64,000 nt of DNA from Arabidopsis thaliana (Eukaryota; Streptophyta; Magnoliopsida; Brassicales; Brassicaceae), in NCBI RefSeq assembly GCF_000001735.4, contig NC_003074.8:15941261-16005260 (forward strand). The letters are read 5' to 3'. Numbering within the stretch: position 1 is the stretch's first letter; every line of letters begins with the position of its first letter. Shown here in pieces: positions 45,641 to 57,375 of this stretch. Both the position numbers and the translations under genes were made by a program. The notes beneath the pieces were generated by a model that had not been told where the DNA came from, did not search any database, and worked only from the letters and a program-made list of their open reading frames with translations.

Positions 45641-47581
45641 ATGTCTAGTACTAAAGATATGTCAACTGTCCAAAACGCAACTCCTTTTAACGGCGTTGCC
45701 CCATCCACCACCGTGCGAGTTACAATCGTCCAATCCTCCACCGTCTATAACGATACTCCTGCCACTATAGGTAACCAATCCATTAATTCATCCTCTGACC
45801 TATTTTTATTTTTATTTTTTGATATGTAAAATTTATCGAAAACGTTCCATTTCAATATGTAGACAAAGCGGAGAAGTATATTGTGGAGGCGGCAAGCAAG
45901 GGAGCAGAGCTAGTGTTGTTCCCGGAGGGGTTTATCGGTGGCTATCCTCGAGGTTTTAGGTTCGGTTTAGCGGTTGGCGTTCATAACGAAGAAGGGCGTG
46001 ATGAGTTTCGGAAGTACCATGCTTCTGCTATTCATGTTCCTGGTATTACTATTTACTTCCATTATTTGTATTCTTTTTATTATCATCTTATCTTGTATTT
46101 TATCCATAAAATGATTTTTGATACATTTTTAACCAATCAATGACTTTGAACCATATCCTCAATTATTGCATGCTTATCCTAGGCCGAGTGTATTCAAAGT
46201 ATACACCACCCGATCTCGGATCCAAGCCTACCAAAAATTTGGATATGCGGATCTAGATGACAATATTTATCCTGATCTTTATCTTTTAAATGTATAAATT
46301 ACTATATGTTACATTAAATTTTATAATTTTTACACCAAAAAATATAATATTAAATCTCTTTAATTAAAGATTTTTTTTATTTCTCCTTTATTTGGTTGCT
46401 GGATTATGATTTTTAGTTGGCTATGGTTGGAGTCTTGGTGATGTGTATAAGTTTTGGACAATTGAATTTTATTTGGAACAAAGTAAACTTAACTTTGAGG
46501 GAAAATATGTTTGATTTCGAGTTCTCTTTTTTTTTGTCACGTTTAGATGAAATTTAATTGGAACAAGCATCTAATTAATGAGTGTTCTTGCTCTAGTTTA
46601 AATTTAGTTGAGCACTCTCAATATCTTGGAACACAAAATGACTCTTTTTGGTTTTTGTGATGAATCTTCAGGCCCTGAAGTAGCAAGATTGGCTGACGTG
46701 GCTAGGAAAAACCATGTGTACTTGGTAATGGGAGCCATAGAGAAGGAAGGGTATACCCTCTATTGCACAGTTCTTTTCTTTAGTCCACAGGGTCAGTTCT
46801 TGGGCAAGCACCGTAAACTCATGCCCACAAGTTTGGAACGTTGCATTTGGGGCCAAGGGGACGGATCAACCATCCCCGTTTACGACACTCCCATTGGAAA
46901 ACTCGGTGCTGCTATTTGCTGGGAGAATAGGATGCCCCTCTACAGAACTGCATTGTACGCCAAAGGTCAGCTTTTAATGCAATGCCGTTTGAAACATCTA
47001 GGCTTTTACAAAAAAATCTTACAAAGTTTTTTTTTTATTTTTCGTTTTTGGTGTTTAGGCATTGAGCTTTATTGTGCACCTACTGCTGATGGTTCGAAAG
47101 AATGGCAATCGTCGATGCTTCACATTGCGATCGAAGGTGGATGTTTCGTCTTGTCGGCTTGCCAATTCTGCCAGCGTAAACATTTCCCTGATCATCCTGA
47201 CTACTTGTTTACCGATTGGTACGACGACAAAGAACATGATTCTATTGTCTCCCAAGGTGGAAGTGTCATTATTTCACCTTTGGGACAAGTTCTCGCCGGA
47301 CCAAACTTTGAATCAGAGGGTCTCGTCACAGCTGATATTGGTATGTATATGTATATTTACACTCTCATTTGATAGTCATCTTAGGTTATAGAAAAGGATA
47401 ACGTTTTTTTTTTTTTTTCCATCAAGATCTTGGTGATATAGCAAGAGCCAAGTTATACTTCGATTCGGTTGGACATTACTCGAGACCAGATGTTTTACAC
47501 TTGACCGTAAATGAGCACCCGAGGAAATCGGTTACATTCGTGACGAAGGTGGAGAAAGCTGAGGATGACTCAAACAAATAG
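45641..47581 (+). CDS. NIT1: Nitrilase 1
   Basis: Five exons (45641-45770, 45863-46042, 46672-46965, 47059-47340, 47427-47581) give 346 residues. All splice sites are GT-AG. The triad is E65, K152 and C186; C186 is the catalytic cysteine established for Arabidopsis NIT1. The translation agrees with A. thaliana NIT1 (AT3G44310) as I know it. Exons 3-5 are almost identical to NIT2. Exon 1 length and its MSST start resemble NIT3, so the gene looks mosaic. It acts in the cytosol on indole-3-acetonitrile, phenylpropionitrile and related substrates. Confidence 0.97.
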
Positions 47582-47891
47582 TAAGAGACTTGAAGTTCGT
47601 ATCTGCTGGAGTTATGTCAATCGTATGGAGTCAAGTCCAAAATGTTCTGTTGCGTTTTCATTTTATGTTCAAGTTTATTTATCTTTCTCTTCAATGGTAA
47701 GATCTATGGAGTCAAGTAATAATGGTAAGACTTATGTTGTTGAATAAAACGAATTGGTTCTCTCCTCTTGTATTTTAAAACTGTGCCATTATGTTTATCT
47801 AATTTGGGCGTTGGGCGTTGAATCTCAATTGTTGTTCAGCCGTATAACTATTTAGCCAACTATTATGAATTAGGCTTTTGAGATCTCTGTT

Positions 47892-48061
47892 TTTTTTTTT
47901 TTTTAATATCAGGAAGTTCTGGATCGAAACTTGTAATCCTTCCAGGCCCGAAACCACATCGTATAATATTAGTTTCGTTCCAAGCGTTACTCGAACCGAT
48001 GAACTCTAGCTCCGCCTAGGATCTTTACCAATTGAGCTAACGACACTTGGTTTTTTCTCTC
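47892..48061 (-). mobile_element. tRNA-derived SINE with target duplication
   Basis: On the minus strand it carries a polymerase III box A (TTAGCTCAATTGGT) and box B (GGTTCGAGTAA), a tRNA-unrelated body and a 3' poly(A) tract (47892-47904). An exact 11 bp target duplication, AGATCTCTGTT, flanks it at 47881-47891 and 48062-48072. Length and structure fit Brassicaceae SINEs. The truncated copy at 26581 belongs to the same family. It lies about 310 bp after the NIT1 stop codon. Confidence 0.9.
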
Positions 48062-48072
48062 AGATCTCTGTT

Positions 48073-51000
48073 ATGATCTTTCTAATTTTCTTTGTACGTC
48101 AAAAACATATATTTTCATGTTTTAATAATTTTCCTATTGCATAGAATCACAAGGAAACATATATAGTCAAGACTTGAAAATCATCCATTCGAATCTAATG
48201 AGAGTTTGAAAAGAGTCTACCAAATTACTCAATTGTCAAAAGCCGAATCATATAGGATAATGATGGCTAACCAAAACCAGGAAATTCAAGTCACATATAG
48301 GATAACTAAGAATTAGTGAGTTATTAAGTCTCAAAAATTAGAACGTCGTTTATTTATTTTGTCGTCAATTTTGCTATACTTCTATGGTTGTAGTATTGTT
48401 TGGGGTCAAATATATCAACCACCCCGCTCTTTACATAATTAACTAGGTGTTGTTCCATGTCTTGCGTACGTACGTCAGATTCATTTTAAATATGTGGTTT
48501 AGACATGTGCATGTGAAGAATACTTTCCGTGAAGAATACTCCCTTTAACGAAGACAATTTGGTTATAACATAAATACATAATTTGAAGTCTAGTTGCGAT
48601 GGTGTTTGAAATGGTCTTAATTATAAATCACAAATTTGGATTGTAATTGATGAACATGGATTTTGAAATACTTGATTGAAAAGGAATCTATGTCACGTAG
48701 CTTTTTAACGAGTCAAAGATTGCACAATCGAAGCTACAAGCAAAAAGTTGTGAATAGCTGTATGCAAGACGTAGACGTTGCATTGCGAAGGAAAAGGAAG
48801 TCTCTATAAATTGGAAACCTTTGAAAATTCTAATCAAAGCGATCATTATATAATTATGATAACTCACAACTCGAGTTTTAACCCAAATACGAACTTACTT
48901 AACCGCGCATATTGGACAGTCAAATGCATGTTAGTAAGTCATAGCCAAAAGGGTCACACACCAGAAAATATTGGGGTACGTAGAACTTAAGTAAGACGAA
49001 ATAAGTTTTTTTTTTGCCTTCGTTGTCAGAAAAGAATATCAAAGCATTATGCATATTTGCATGAATTCATGAATGTACAAACACACAAAGCACCAATAAT
49101 GGGATTAAGAGTTGAAATCGTTCTAGAAGTCATATAACGAAATTAGATCAATCTTCTTTCAAAAAGTATAACCTAAATAGTTCAAATATATATGAATCAT
49201 GTGCCATCCTTTGGATGAGAGAAATTTAAGAAAAGTTAAGTCGAAGTTGACCAGTTCACAGAAAAAAAAAAACAGCTAAACATTAACATTGATTAGCCAA
49301 ATATTTTTTGCTCCTCTAAGTTACTATACGCATTTTAATTAAAATTTAGGTGATCAATCAAATATTAGCACGAAGATCATCCTAGATGGAAAACTAATTG
49401 AATAAATCTCTAAATCATCATCTTTAATCTAACAAGCAAAACAACTCCTTGATAATCCTAACCCCAATTGAGGATCTAACTTAGTCATAACAAAAGAACA
49501 TAAGAAATAAATATAGAAGAAATATGTTAAAATATAAAATAAAAAATCCAGGTTTTTTTATTTTTTTGGTTTTTAAAAAGTTAGGTTTCATAAATGTTTT
49601 TAAATAAAAAGTGTAGAGTCAAAGATTCGATTCACCAAACTATCTCTTTGCCTTTCTAAGAACCAGAATAAAATACAAATTAGTTGAGGTGAAATGATAT
49701 GGTGTAATTTTGTTTTTTTATTTTCTTGGTCCACAACATAATATGAATAATAACACATGAATGACACTAACACAGACCATAACTCACACCAATTTAGTAT
49801 AATTTGTTAAATATATTTGCTTAAAGGTTTTTGTAGTGAGAAGTTACACATGAAAAGTACATAAATAAATAAAAAAATTACACAAAAAGACCTTCTTTGC
49901 TGTCGATTGAATTAATAAACATGTGCAAATTAATGTAAATATAGAAACACGACACAGCCAAAAAGAAAATAACATTTTCTTAGTGGTCCACAAATGACAA
50001 ATTAAGTACATACAACTTCTTAGATAGAACCAAACGAAGAGAGGGGAAAACAAAATTACAAAATAAAAAATATTATCTATCACGTGGAAACAAAATGCAT
50101 GAAACTATATATGGGGTAATAGCCTAATAGGAATTAAAAAAACAAAAAAAAACCTAAACAAAAAAAAATCCATAAGTTATACACAAAATGTATTTGGCTT
50201 GTCTTGTGTCCAGATTCTTTATAATGTTAATGGTACTTTTTCTCTTTCGTTGAAGGCATCAAAGATGGTTTGATAGTGTTACTTTTTTGTTGTGCAAAAG
50301 AAAAACCTTTAGTCCTATTATCTTCCATTATCTTTGTATATTTTCACTATAAAGTCGATATAAACGTTCTTTATTGTGAACTGTAATCTTTCTGTATTAT
50401 TGAACATGCGTTAAAAGAAATTTTTTTTTGCAAACCTTTCACTTTCATCAATTTAATTTTCAATTCAATTAGTGGTCCTACGTACAAAGTAGTTGTACAG
50501 TATACAACTTATTAGATAGTATGGCGAGACAATAATTAGAAAAAGATTGGACTGCTTGAAAATTAAAGGAAAAAAGATTCATAGCAAAATCGTAAGTAAA
50601 TAAAAATTATTACTTCTTATGATGAAGCAAAATGTTTGGGATATGAAATAATATGAACAAAAGAAAAAATCATTAAGTTCACAGTTGAATAAGTGGTGAT
50701 GGTCTAACGGTTTTTTAAATAAATGAAATATATTTTAAACACGATATTATCAACGATTGATATTTTATTAGTTTTAAAAATGAATACTTAAAATCACTAG
50801 TTAAATTCTATTTTTCTTTTAAATCTTAAATCTTATAACAAAAATCCGAAATTGCTTAACTTTTACATACAAGTGTGTTTATAAATTTGTAGAGTTTTGA
50901 TTACTCAGATTGGAGATATCTTGCTAATGATATTTTTTCTTCTTTGGGATGTGTTGCCTTCTTCGCTAAAGGAGAGAGAACCCCATTTGTGAATTCTGAC

Positions 51001-51985
51001 GTCTTCGGAAATGTAATGAGGCTACATTTGACAAACTTAAAAATTGCTCAGAATCTTATTTGCTCCTAAACCAAATGATGGAGAAAACAGTCTTTTACGG
51101 TAATTTTTATCTTTTTCTTGTCTAATTTTTCTATGAGATTTTTTATTTAAATAGTCAGTTATAAACATTAAAATATTACTTGATATTTTGAAAATTAAAA
51201 TGATATATGCTATGAAATAATTTTGATTATTTTAAATATATCATCTGTTAAACGGTCGTCCAATATTAGTATAGTACCACTTTCTCTCTACAATCTCTTT
51301 AGCTTTATATACATTTTTATAGGTTTTCTAAACGTCTTTGTCCCACAATAATCTCTCTAAGTACATTTTTATACATTTTCTTTACAAATATTTGTATACA
51401 TTTTATATACGTATTTTTCTATGCTTAAGAGTTTTGGTTTACAAATAATATAAATAATTGAGTATGTGAATCCGACATCCACGAGATAGTCTTAATATAA
51501 GTGACAATAGTTTTAAAATATAAGTAACAAAAACTAGAAATATGTTTTTTGCAGATTTTTTGAATTAAAAGCATTTTATGCAATTGATGATTAAAAGATT
51601 CAATTGAAAAAATCTCAAACTTGTTTTTCTTTTATCATGTAATAAAGTTGTAGTTCCACTTGAGAATATGTTTTTTTTTTCCTGATATATGCTTCGCAAA
51701 TTACATATATATCATTTTTTAAAAATGTTACATATCACTTATTAATTTTTTTAAAAACAATTAACGATTTATTAATTTATCGATTTATGTCATTTTTTAC
51801 ATTGTTTCAATTTGAAATCGATTTTTTTTTATTAAATTATAAAAATGATTAATTTATTGAGTATTAATTTATAGAGATTTTATTCTATATAACATTAGGT
51901 GGAGAATTACATTTATATTCTTCTTACCTTCATATTAGGTGGAGGATTACATTTATATTCTTCTTACATAAGATAAGAAAAAGAA
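48073..51985. other. NIT1-NIT3 intergenic region (3.9 kb)
   Basis: No gene is supported. 49940-50110 resembles the NIT1 upstream region. 50430-50660 (CTTTCACTTTCATCA, then ATTTTCAATT and TTATTAGATAG) resembles 40575-40705 upstream of NIT2. Thus parts of an ancestral nitrilase promoter persist in several copies. Near 51740-51880 is a remnant of the terminal-inverted-repeat element family found at 34428. A 31 bp near-repeat (TTAGGTGGAGAATTACATTT and TTAGGTGGAGGATTACATTT) lies at 51895 and 51936. Confidence 0.55.
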
Positions 51986-52097
51986 CACGTGAACTACTGA
52001 ACACGTGAACGCGTGATCCACCACCGGTTCGTTCTGCAATACCGTCTCAAGTATAAAACTAAAAATTGATCGACAAAAAAAAAAAGACTATATATAA
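51986..52097 (+). promoter_or_regulatory. NIT3 proximal promoter: two G-boxes and TATA box
   Basis: CACGTG occurs at 51986-51991 and 52002-52007. TATATATAA begins at 52089, 70 bp before the ATG. A GGTTCG...TACCGTCTC block between them is shared with NIT1 (GGTTCG...TACCGTCTC near 45504), as is the leader AAACAAAGACTCGAGTT. The conservation marks the ancestral promoter. Confidence 0.65.
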
Positions 52098-52158
52098 TGC
52101 CTCCCAAGTCTCTTCAGTGTCATCAAAGTATAAAGTAAAAACAAAGACTCGAGTTAAT

Positions 52159-54233
52159 ATGTCTAGTACTGAAGAAATGTCATCAGTCAAAAACACAACT
52201 CAGGTTATTGGCGTTGACCCATCCTCCACCGTACGAGTTACCATCGTTCAATCTTCCACCGTCTATAATGATACCCCGGCCACTTTAGGTAACTAATTAA
52301 TCCATTAATTATTCCGCTATATATATATATATTTTTTTTTTTGATATGTAACATTTATCAAAACGTTCCATCTCAAATTGTAGACAAGGCGGAGAAGTTT
52401 ATTGTGGAGGCGGCGAGCAAAGGAGCGAAGTTGGTGTTGTTTCCCGAGGCGTTCATCGGCGGTTATCCTCGAGGTTTTAGGTTTGGTTTAGCGGTGGGAG
52501 TTCATAACGAAGAAGGGCGTGATGAGTTTCGTAACTACCATGCTTCTGCTATTAAAGTCCCTGGTAAAATCATCCGTTGACTCTATTTTTTTTTTGTATC
52601 TCAGTTTGTAGTTTCATTTTATTATCTTGTTTAAGTAAATTGATATTTTGATAGATTTGGGACTAATTTATCAGTAACATTGAACAAAAATCTTCAATTA
52701 TTATGTGCTTATCCCCGAGTACGACTATTTCAAAATCACCACCCGATCTTATCGATTTTGTAAGATTGGATATGAATGATATAATTAATATTCAGGATCC
52801 GTTAGAATCGGATCCATATGTTTAATTGTATATAGTATTACACTTCATTGTCTTTTTACTTTTGGCAACATATGATACTCTGTTATTATTATTATTATAT
52901 ATATTTTTCTGTCAATACAACATATAAAGAGTTTCTTACAAAAATTACAAAAGTGTTTTTAATTTTTTTCTCTGTCCACATCTTGTTTGTTTTCTGCTTG
53001 TCTTGTTTTGTTTGATTTTAACGTATCCGGATTCGTTGCTACCCATAAGGGTTCGGAAATCCGGATTATGGTTTTTATTTGGTTATGCATGTTAGCTGCT
53101 GTTGTTGGAGTCTTAAGGACAGTTAAATTTTATTTGGAACAAAGTAAACTTAACTCTTAGGAAAAACATGTTTCTGCTTCATGTAGAGTTCTCTGTTTTT
53201 GTCACTATGAGTGTTATAGCTCTAGTTTAAGTGAGCACTCTCAAAGCTTGGATCACAAAATGATTATTTCTTGCATATGTTTGGTACTCTTGTAAATGAT
53301 GTAATGAATCTACAGGCCCTGAAGTGGAAAGATTGGCTGAGTTGGCCGGGAAAAATAATGTGCACTTGGTAATGGGGGCTATAGAGAAGGATGGTTATAC
53401 ACTCTATTGCACAGCTCTTTTCTTCAGTCCACAAGGTCAGTTTTTAGGTAAGCACCGTAAAGTCATGCCCACATCTTTGGAACGTTGCATATGGGGTCAA
53501 GGGGACGGATCAACCATCCCCGTTTACGACACTCCTATTGGCAAAATCGGTGCTGCTATTTGCTGGGAGAATAGGATGCCCCTCTACAGAACTGCATTGT
53601 ACGCTAAAGGTCAGCTTTACAATGCAATGTAGCTTGACATATCCGGCTTGTAAAGTAAGATTCCTAATAAATATGCGCTTTTTGGTGTGCAGGCATTGAG
53701 ATTTATTGTGCACCTACTGCTGATTATTCGTTGGAATGGCAAGCATCGATGATTCACATTGCGGTAGAAGGTGGATGTTTCGTGTTGTCAGCGCACCAGT
53801 TCTGCAAGCGTAGAGAGTTCCCTGAACATCCTGATTACTTGTTTAATGACATAGTAGACACTAAAGAACATGATCCTACTGTCTCCGGAGGTGGAAGTGT
53901 CATTATTTCACCTTTGGGAAAGGTTCTCGCCGGACCAAACTATGAATCAGAGGGTCTCGTCACAGCTGATCTTGGTATATATATACACTCTTCTAGTCTT
54001 CTTTATATTCATCTTAGGCTATCGAAAATGTTGACTTTTTAAGCTAATCATATTGATAACGTTATTTTTTTCATCAAGATCTTGGTGATATAGCAAGAGC
54101 CAAGTTATACTTCGATGTGGTTGGACATTACTCAAAGCCAGATATTTTTAACTTGACCGTAAATGAGCACCCGAAGAAACCGGTTACATTCATGACGAAG
54201 GTCGAGAAAGCAGAGGATGAATCAAACAAATAG
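52159..54233 (+). CDS. NIT3: Nitrilase 3
   Basis: Five exons (52159-52288, 52384-52563, 53316-53609, 53693-53974, 54079-54233), with GT-AG introns, give 346 residues. The triad E65, K152 and C186 is intact ([27 protein letters not shown]). It differs from NIT1 and NIT2 mostly in exon 4 ([20 protein letters not shown]) and exon 5 ([14 protein letters not shown]). It corresponds to AT3G44320, known for induction under sulfur starvation and for indole-3-acetonitrile hydrolysis. It is the last gene of the array, followed by retrotransposon debris. Confidence 0.97.
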
Positions 54234-55088
54234 TCAAGATTTGCAATTCGTCTACTGAAGTTAAGTCAAGTTCGAAATGTTTTTTTTTCAGTTTTAAAGT
54301 TGATGTTCAAGTTTATTTTTCTTTCTCTTCAATAATGTAAGAGGACTATTTCGATATGTTAAAATAAAACCAATTGGTTCTCTCCTCTTGTATTCAATTG
54401 TCGTGTAATAATGTTTTGTTCAATTCGAGTGTTGATTAAGTTGTATTCTTTATTTTTCCTTTGCATGTCAAACACAGATTTTTTGCTGTTTAAATAAGTT
54501 GCTAGCTAAGTCTAGATGTGAGTTTGAAAAGTCACTACAAAACTACTTAATTAATTGTCTATTGCAGAATCAGAATTGAAAACACATATAGGAGTAGAAC
54601 TAATATATATCATGAAGAAGTTTTCTCAGAATGTAGTCGGTGATTTCCAACAAAAATGTTATCGGACCTTCGTTGAATATTTTGACAGATCTCAACCAAT
54701 CGCTCGATCTTCCAATGTAGTTGGTCGTGTGTAATTTTCGATAAATTTCAACGTTAATTGTCGTCGGAATATGATCCATCTTGCCATTGTCAACATCTTA
54801 TATGCATGAAAACAGGAAATATAATTATTATACATTTAATTAGTAATTTCAAAAACTAGAAACTTTAGTGAGCAAATTTAAACGACCATTTCGTCTTTAG
54901 GCCTATTGAATGTTTTGGCATCGTTGTTGTTGTGCATTATAATGGCTCACCCCAGTCTTTGGTCTGATGTGTTTCTTTATTTGATATTCTCGAGCAAAAC
55001 TAAGAAGGTTCCAAGATATTTCAGTTTGTTTGGATAACAAGTTAGGTTTTTGCTTAAGAACGAAGAATAAGAGCTTAGGTTTTATTTA
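54234..55088. other. NIT3 3' flank
   Basis: Contains the NIT3 3' untranslated region and AT-rich DNA with no recognised gene. It ends at the left edge of a copia remnant. Confidence 0.5.
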
Positions 55089-55702
55089 TAGATTTAGAGA
55101 TCGTAATGGAAGAGAAATGTATTTCCAATATATTCAGAACTGAGATTACAAGCGTTTAAATAAATTACACACACTATCTTAGAGGATCTATGGAGATTAT
55201 ATCTACATCACAACAAACTAAGAAAACCGAAATATATGGAACAACTTCTTGTTCTGTTTTATTGTGTAACTCACCGCATAATCCGCTCTATTATTCTCCC
55301 TCAAGTTGGAGCATGCAGGTCATGGATGCCCAGCTTGATGCAGAATTCTTCGAACTCCCGTCTTCCCAACGGTTTAGTGAAAATGTCTGCAAGTTGTGAG
55401 TCTGTCTTGACATGTAACAAACGAATGTTTTTAGACATAACCTCATCTCGCACAAAGTAACAATCAATCTCCACATGTTTAGTGCGCTCGTGAAAGACTG
55501 GATTAGTGGCAATGTGAACTGCTGCTTGACTGTCGCAGTAGACTTGCATCGATTGAGTGTGTGGAGCTCCCAACGCCGATAAAATCATCTTTAGCCAAAT
55601 TAATTTATGTTTCAAAAACGCCATTGCTCTGTATTCTGCCTCAGCAGAAGAACGACTCATTGTTTTTTGCTTTTACGTTTTCCATGAACAAGAAGTTGTT
55701 CA

Positions 55703-55880
55703 TGCGATGAGTTACACAACAAAACTGAACAAGAAGTTGTTCCAAATATTTCGGTTTTCTTAGTTTGTTGTGATGTAGATATGATCTCCATAGATCCTCT
55801 AAGATAGTGTATGTAATCTATTTAAACGCTTGTAATCTCAGTTCTGAATATATTGGAAATACATTTCTCTTTCATTAATT
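55703..55880 (+). repeat. Inverted copy of the copia LTR
   Basis: This segment is the reverse complement of most of the LTR at 55089-55292 (for example TAGTTTGTTGTGATGTAGAT and ATCTCCATAGATCCTC). It lies between the RNase H remnant and the rest of the element. It belongs to a second copy inserted in the opposite orientation, or to an inversion. The two oppositely oriented LTRs form a long inverted repeat with about 400 bp between them. Confidence 0.85.
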
Positions 55881-55935
55881 GACCAAGAGAAATCAGATTT
55901 GATTGAAAATCCTCAACATAATAAACTGAGTGAAG

Positions 55936-57375
55936 ATACATTAACTCTCGACTTTCTCTCTCAGACACGATTACCAAGGCACCTTATCCAAACAGCCTTT
56001 CCGACGTCGGTGAAGTCTTTGCTCGTAGGCGCCGGGATTCCAGTTGCTTTTTCATTTTGACATCGCATCCTCTCTTTAGTTATCTTCTGTACTTTTCCCC
56101 TTTGATGTTTTTCCCCAATTTGTTTTCTCTGTTTAATCCTTCTCAAACCCCTTTGAACACTTTCTACCACCTTGCAATTGCATCGCATCCAGGCTGCTAT
56201 TTAATCACAAGCGACAAAGGAAGGATTTGGGATCTGACAAATCACGCTTCCCTCTTTTACCTCGCAGCTCTCTCCACAGATCTTTTCCTCTGGGCTATTG
56301 TATTTCATGCCGGAAAGGATCCAAACTCTTGGAGCTATGCTTTTGACTCGGGCCAAGGCCATCGCCTGTTACCGCAGATCCGTCATGCATCGGTGTTGAT
56401 CTCTGCGTTGCAAATCTCATCGTAATTCACGGACGGTGGCCACAACCTCCTCTCGATCTGGCAATCCACAGTGAAACTAGGGTTTTCCCCAGTGGACCTT
56501 GTTTCCAAATTTGACCCATCCCATCCAAGAAGGCCCAAACCCATCAAATATGCAAAAAATTCAAAGCCTAATACTCTCAGGTCTGTTTTCATAAGCCCTA
56601 TGCTAAGCCCAAAACTTTACTTGCGTCGATCTTCTTTACTCTGTGGTTGTGACTCCATCGAAGAGAGGTATCACCATTAACGCTTTGGTCTTTCATTTAC
56701 TCTTTGCAAACCCTGGTATTTGTTGCTCTTAGGGACTTGTGGTATGTTTACGAAAGCTTGAAGATCTATAATCTATCTATCTCGAATCGTCCTTGCTGGT
56801 GGTTTAATTGTTGTCTTGTTCTAACCTTTCGTTAATGACCAATGTTCCCCAAGCAGTTCTTATGTCGTTTACAAGTTTTGTACCTTCATCACCATCTCCA
56901 TCATCCAGATCCTATGCTATCCAATGTTTGGATCTATCTATCGAAGTGATCTCTACCTTCCGCTTTGGGTTTTAAAGCCTCCCTCAACCGACTATAGCAC
57001 CATAGTCTCTTGAATCTCTGTCATAGCATTATTGTGGGTATCGCAACGTGTCCTGACGAGAACCTTAACCTTGATTCATTCTTCAACGTCGCAGCGTCTT
57101 TCGACCATGACCAATCTATCGTCCTTCAAAGAAGACCTCTCGATTCACCGTGATCTCACTTGTTGCAGTGCGCTTCCAAGCCCTTGTTCCAAAGTTCTCA
57201 TGGATCTACAATCGAAGACCTTTATCTTTCTTGTCTTGGCATTGGGGAACGTCATTTATTGTATGGAATTATGTTCTGGGTTTTCTAAAACTCTTTCCTC
57301 TGTACTTGTTCTCGTTCTTTAATGAAAGCAAGTTAGTTTGATAAAAGAAAATAAAAAAATAAAAAAAACAAAAAA
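55936..57375 (+). mobile_element. Sadhu-like non-autonomous retroposon (1.44 kb)
   Basis: Flanked by a 13 bp exact direct repeat, AAACTGAGTGAAG, at 55923-55935 and 57376-57388. It ends in an A-rich tail after GTTTGATAAAAG. It is GC-richer than its surroundings and has no LTR, tRNA boxes or reverse transcriptase. Its start (TTTCCGACGTCGGTGAAG, CGCCGGGATTCC) and end resemble the element at 13864-15244, so they form one family. It lies inside the copia remnant and is therefore the younger insertion. Confidence 0.8.

Noticed and set aside
47950-48055. A functional tRNA gene
   Set aside because: Box A and box B are present but the cloverleaf is not complete, and a SINE body with poly(A) and target duplications follows.
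56057-56425. 122-codon plus-strand ORF as a gene
   Set aside because: It lies in the retroposon at 55936-57375, without domain similarity or conserved counterpart in the related element.
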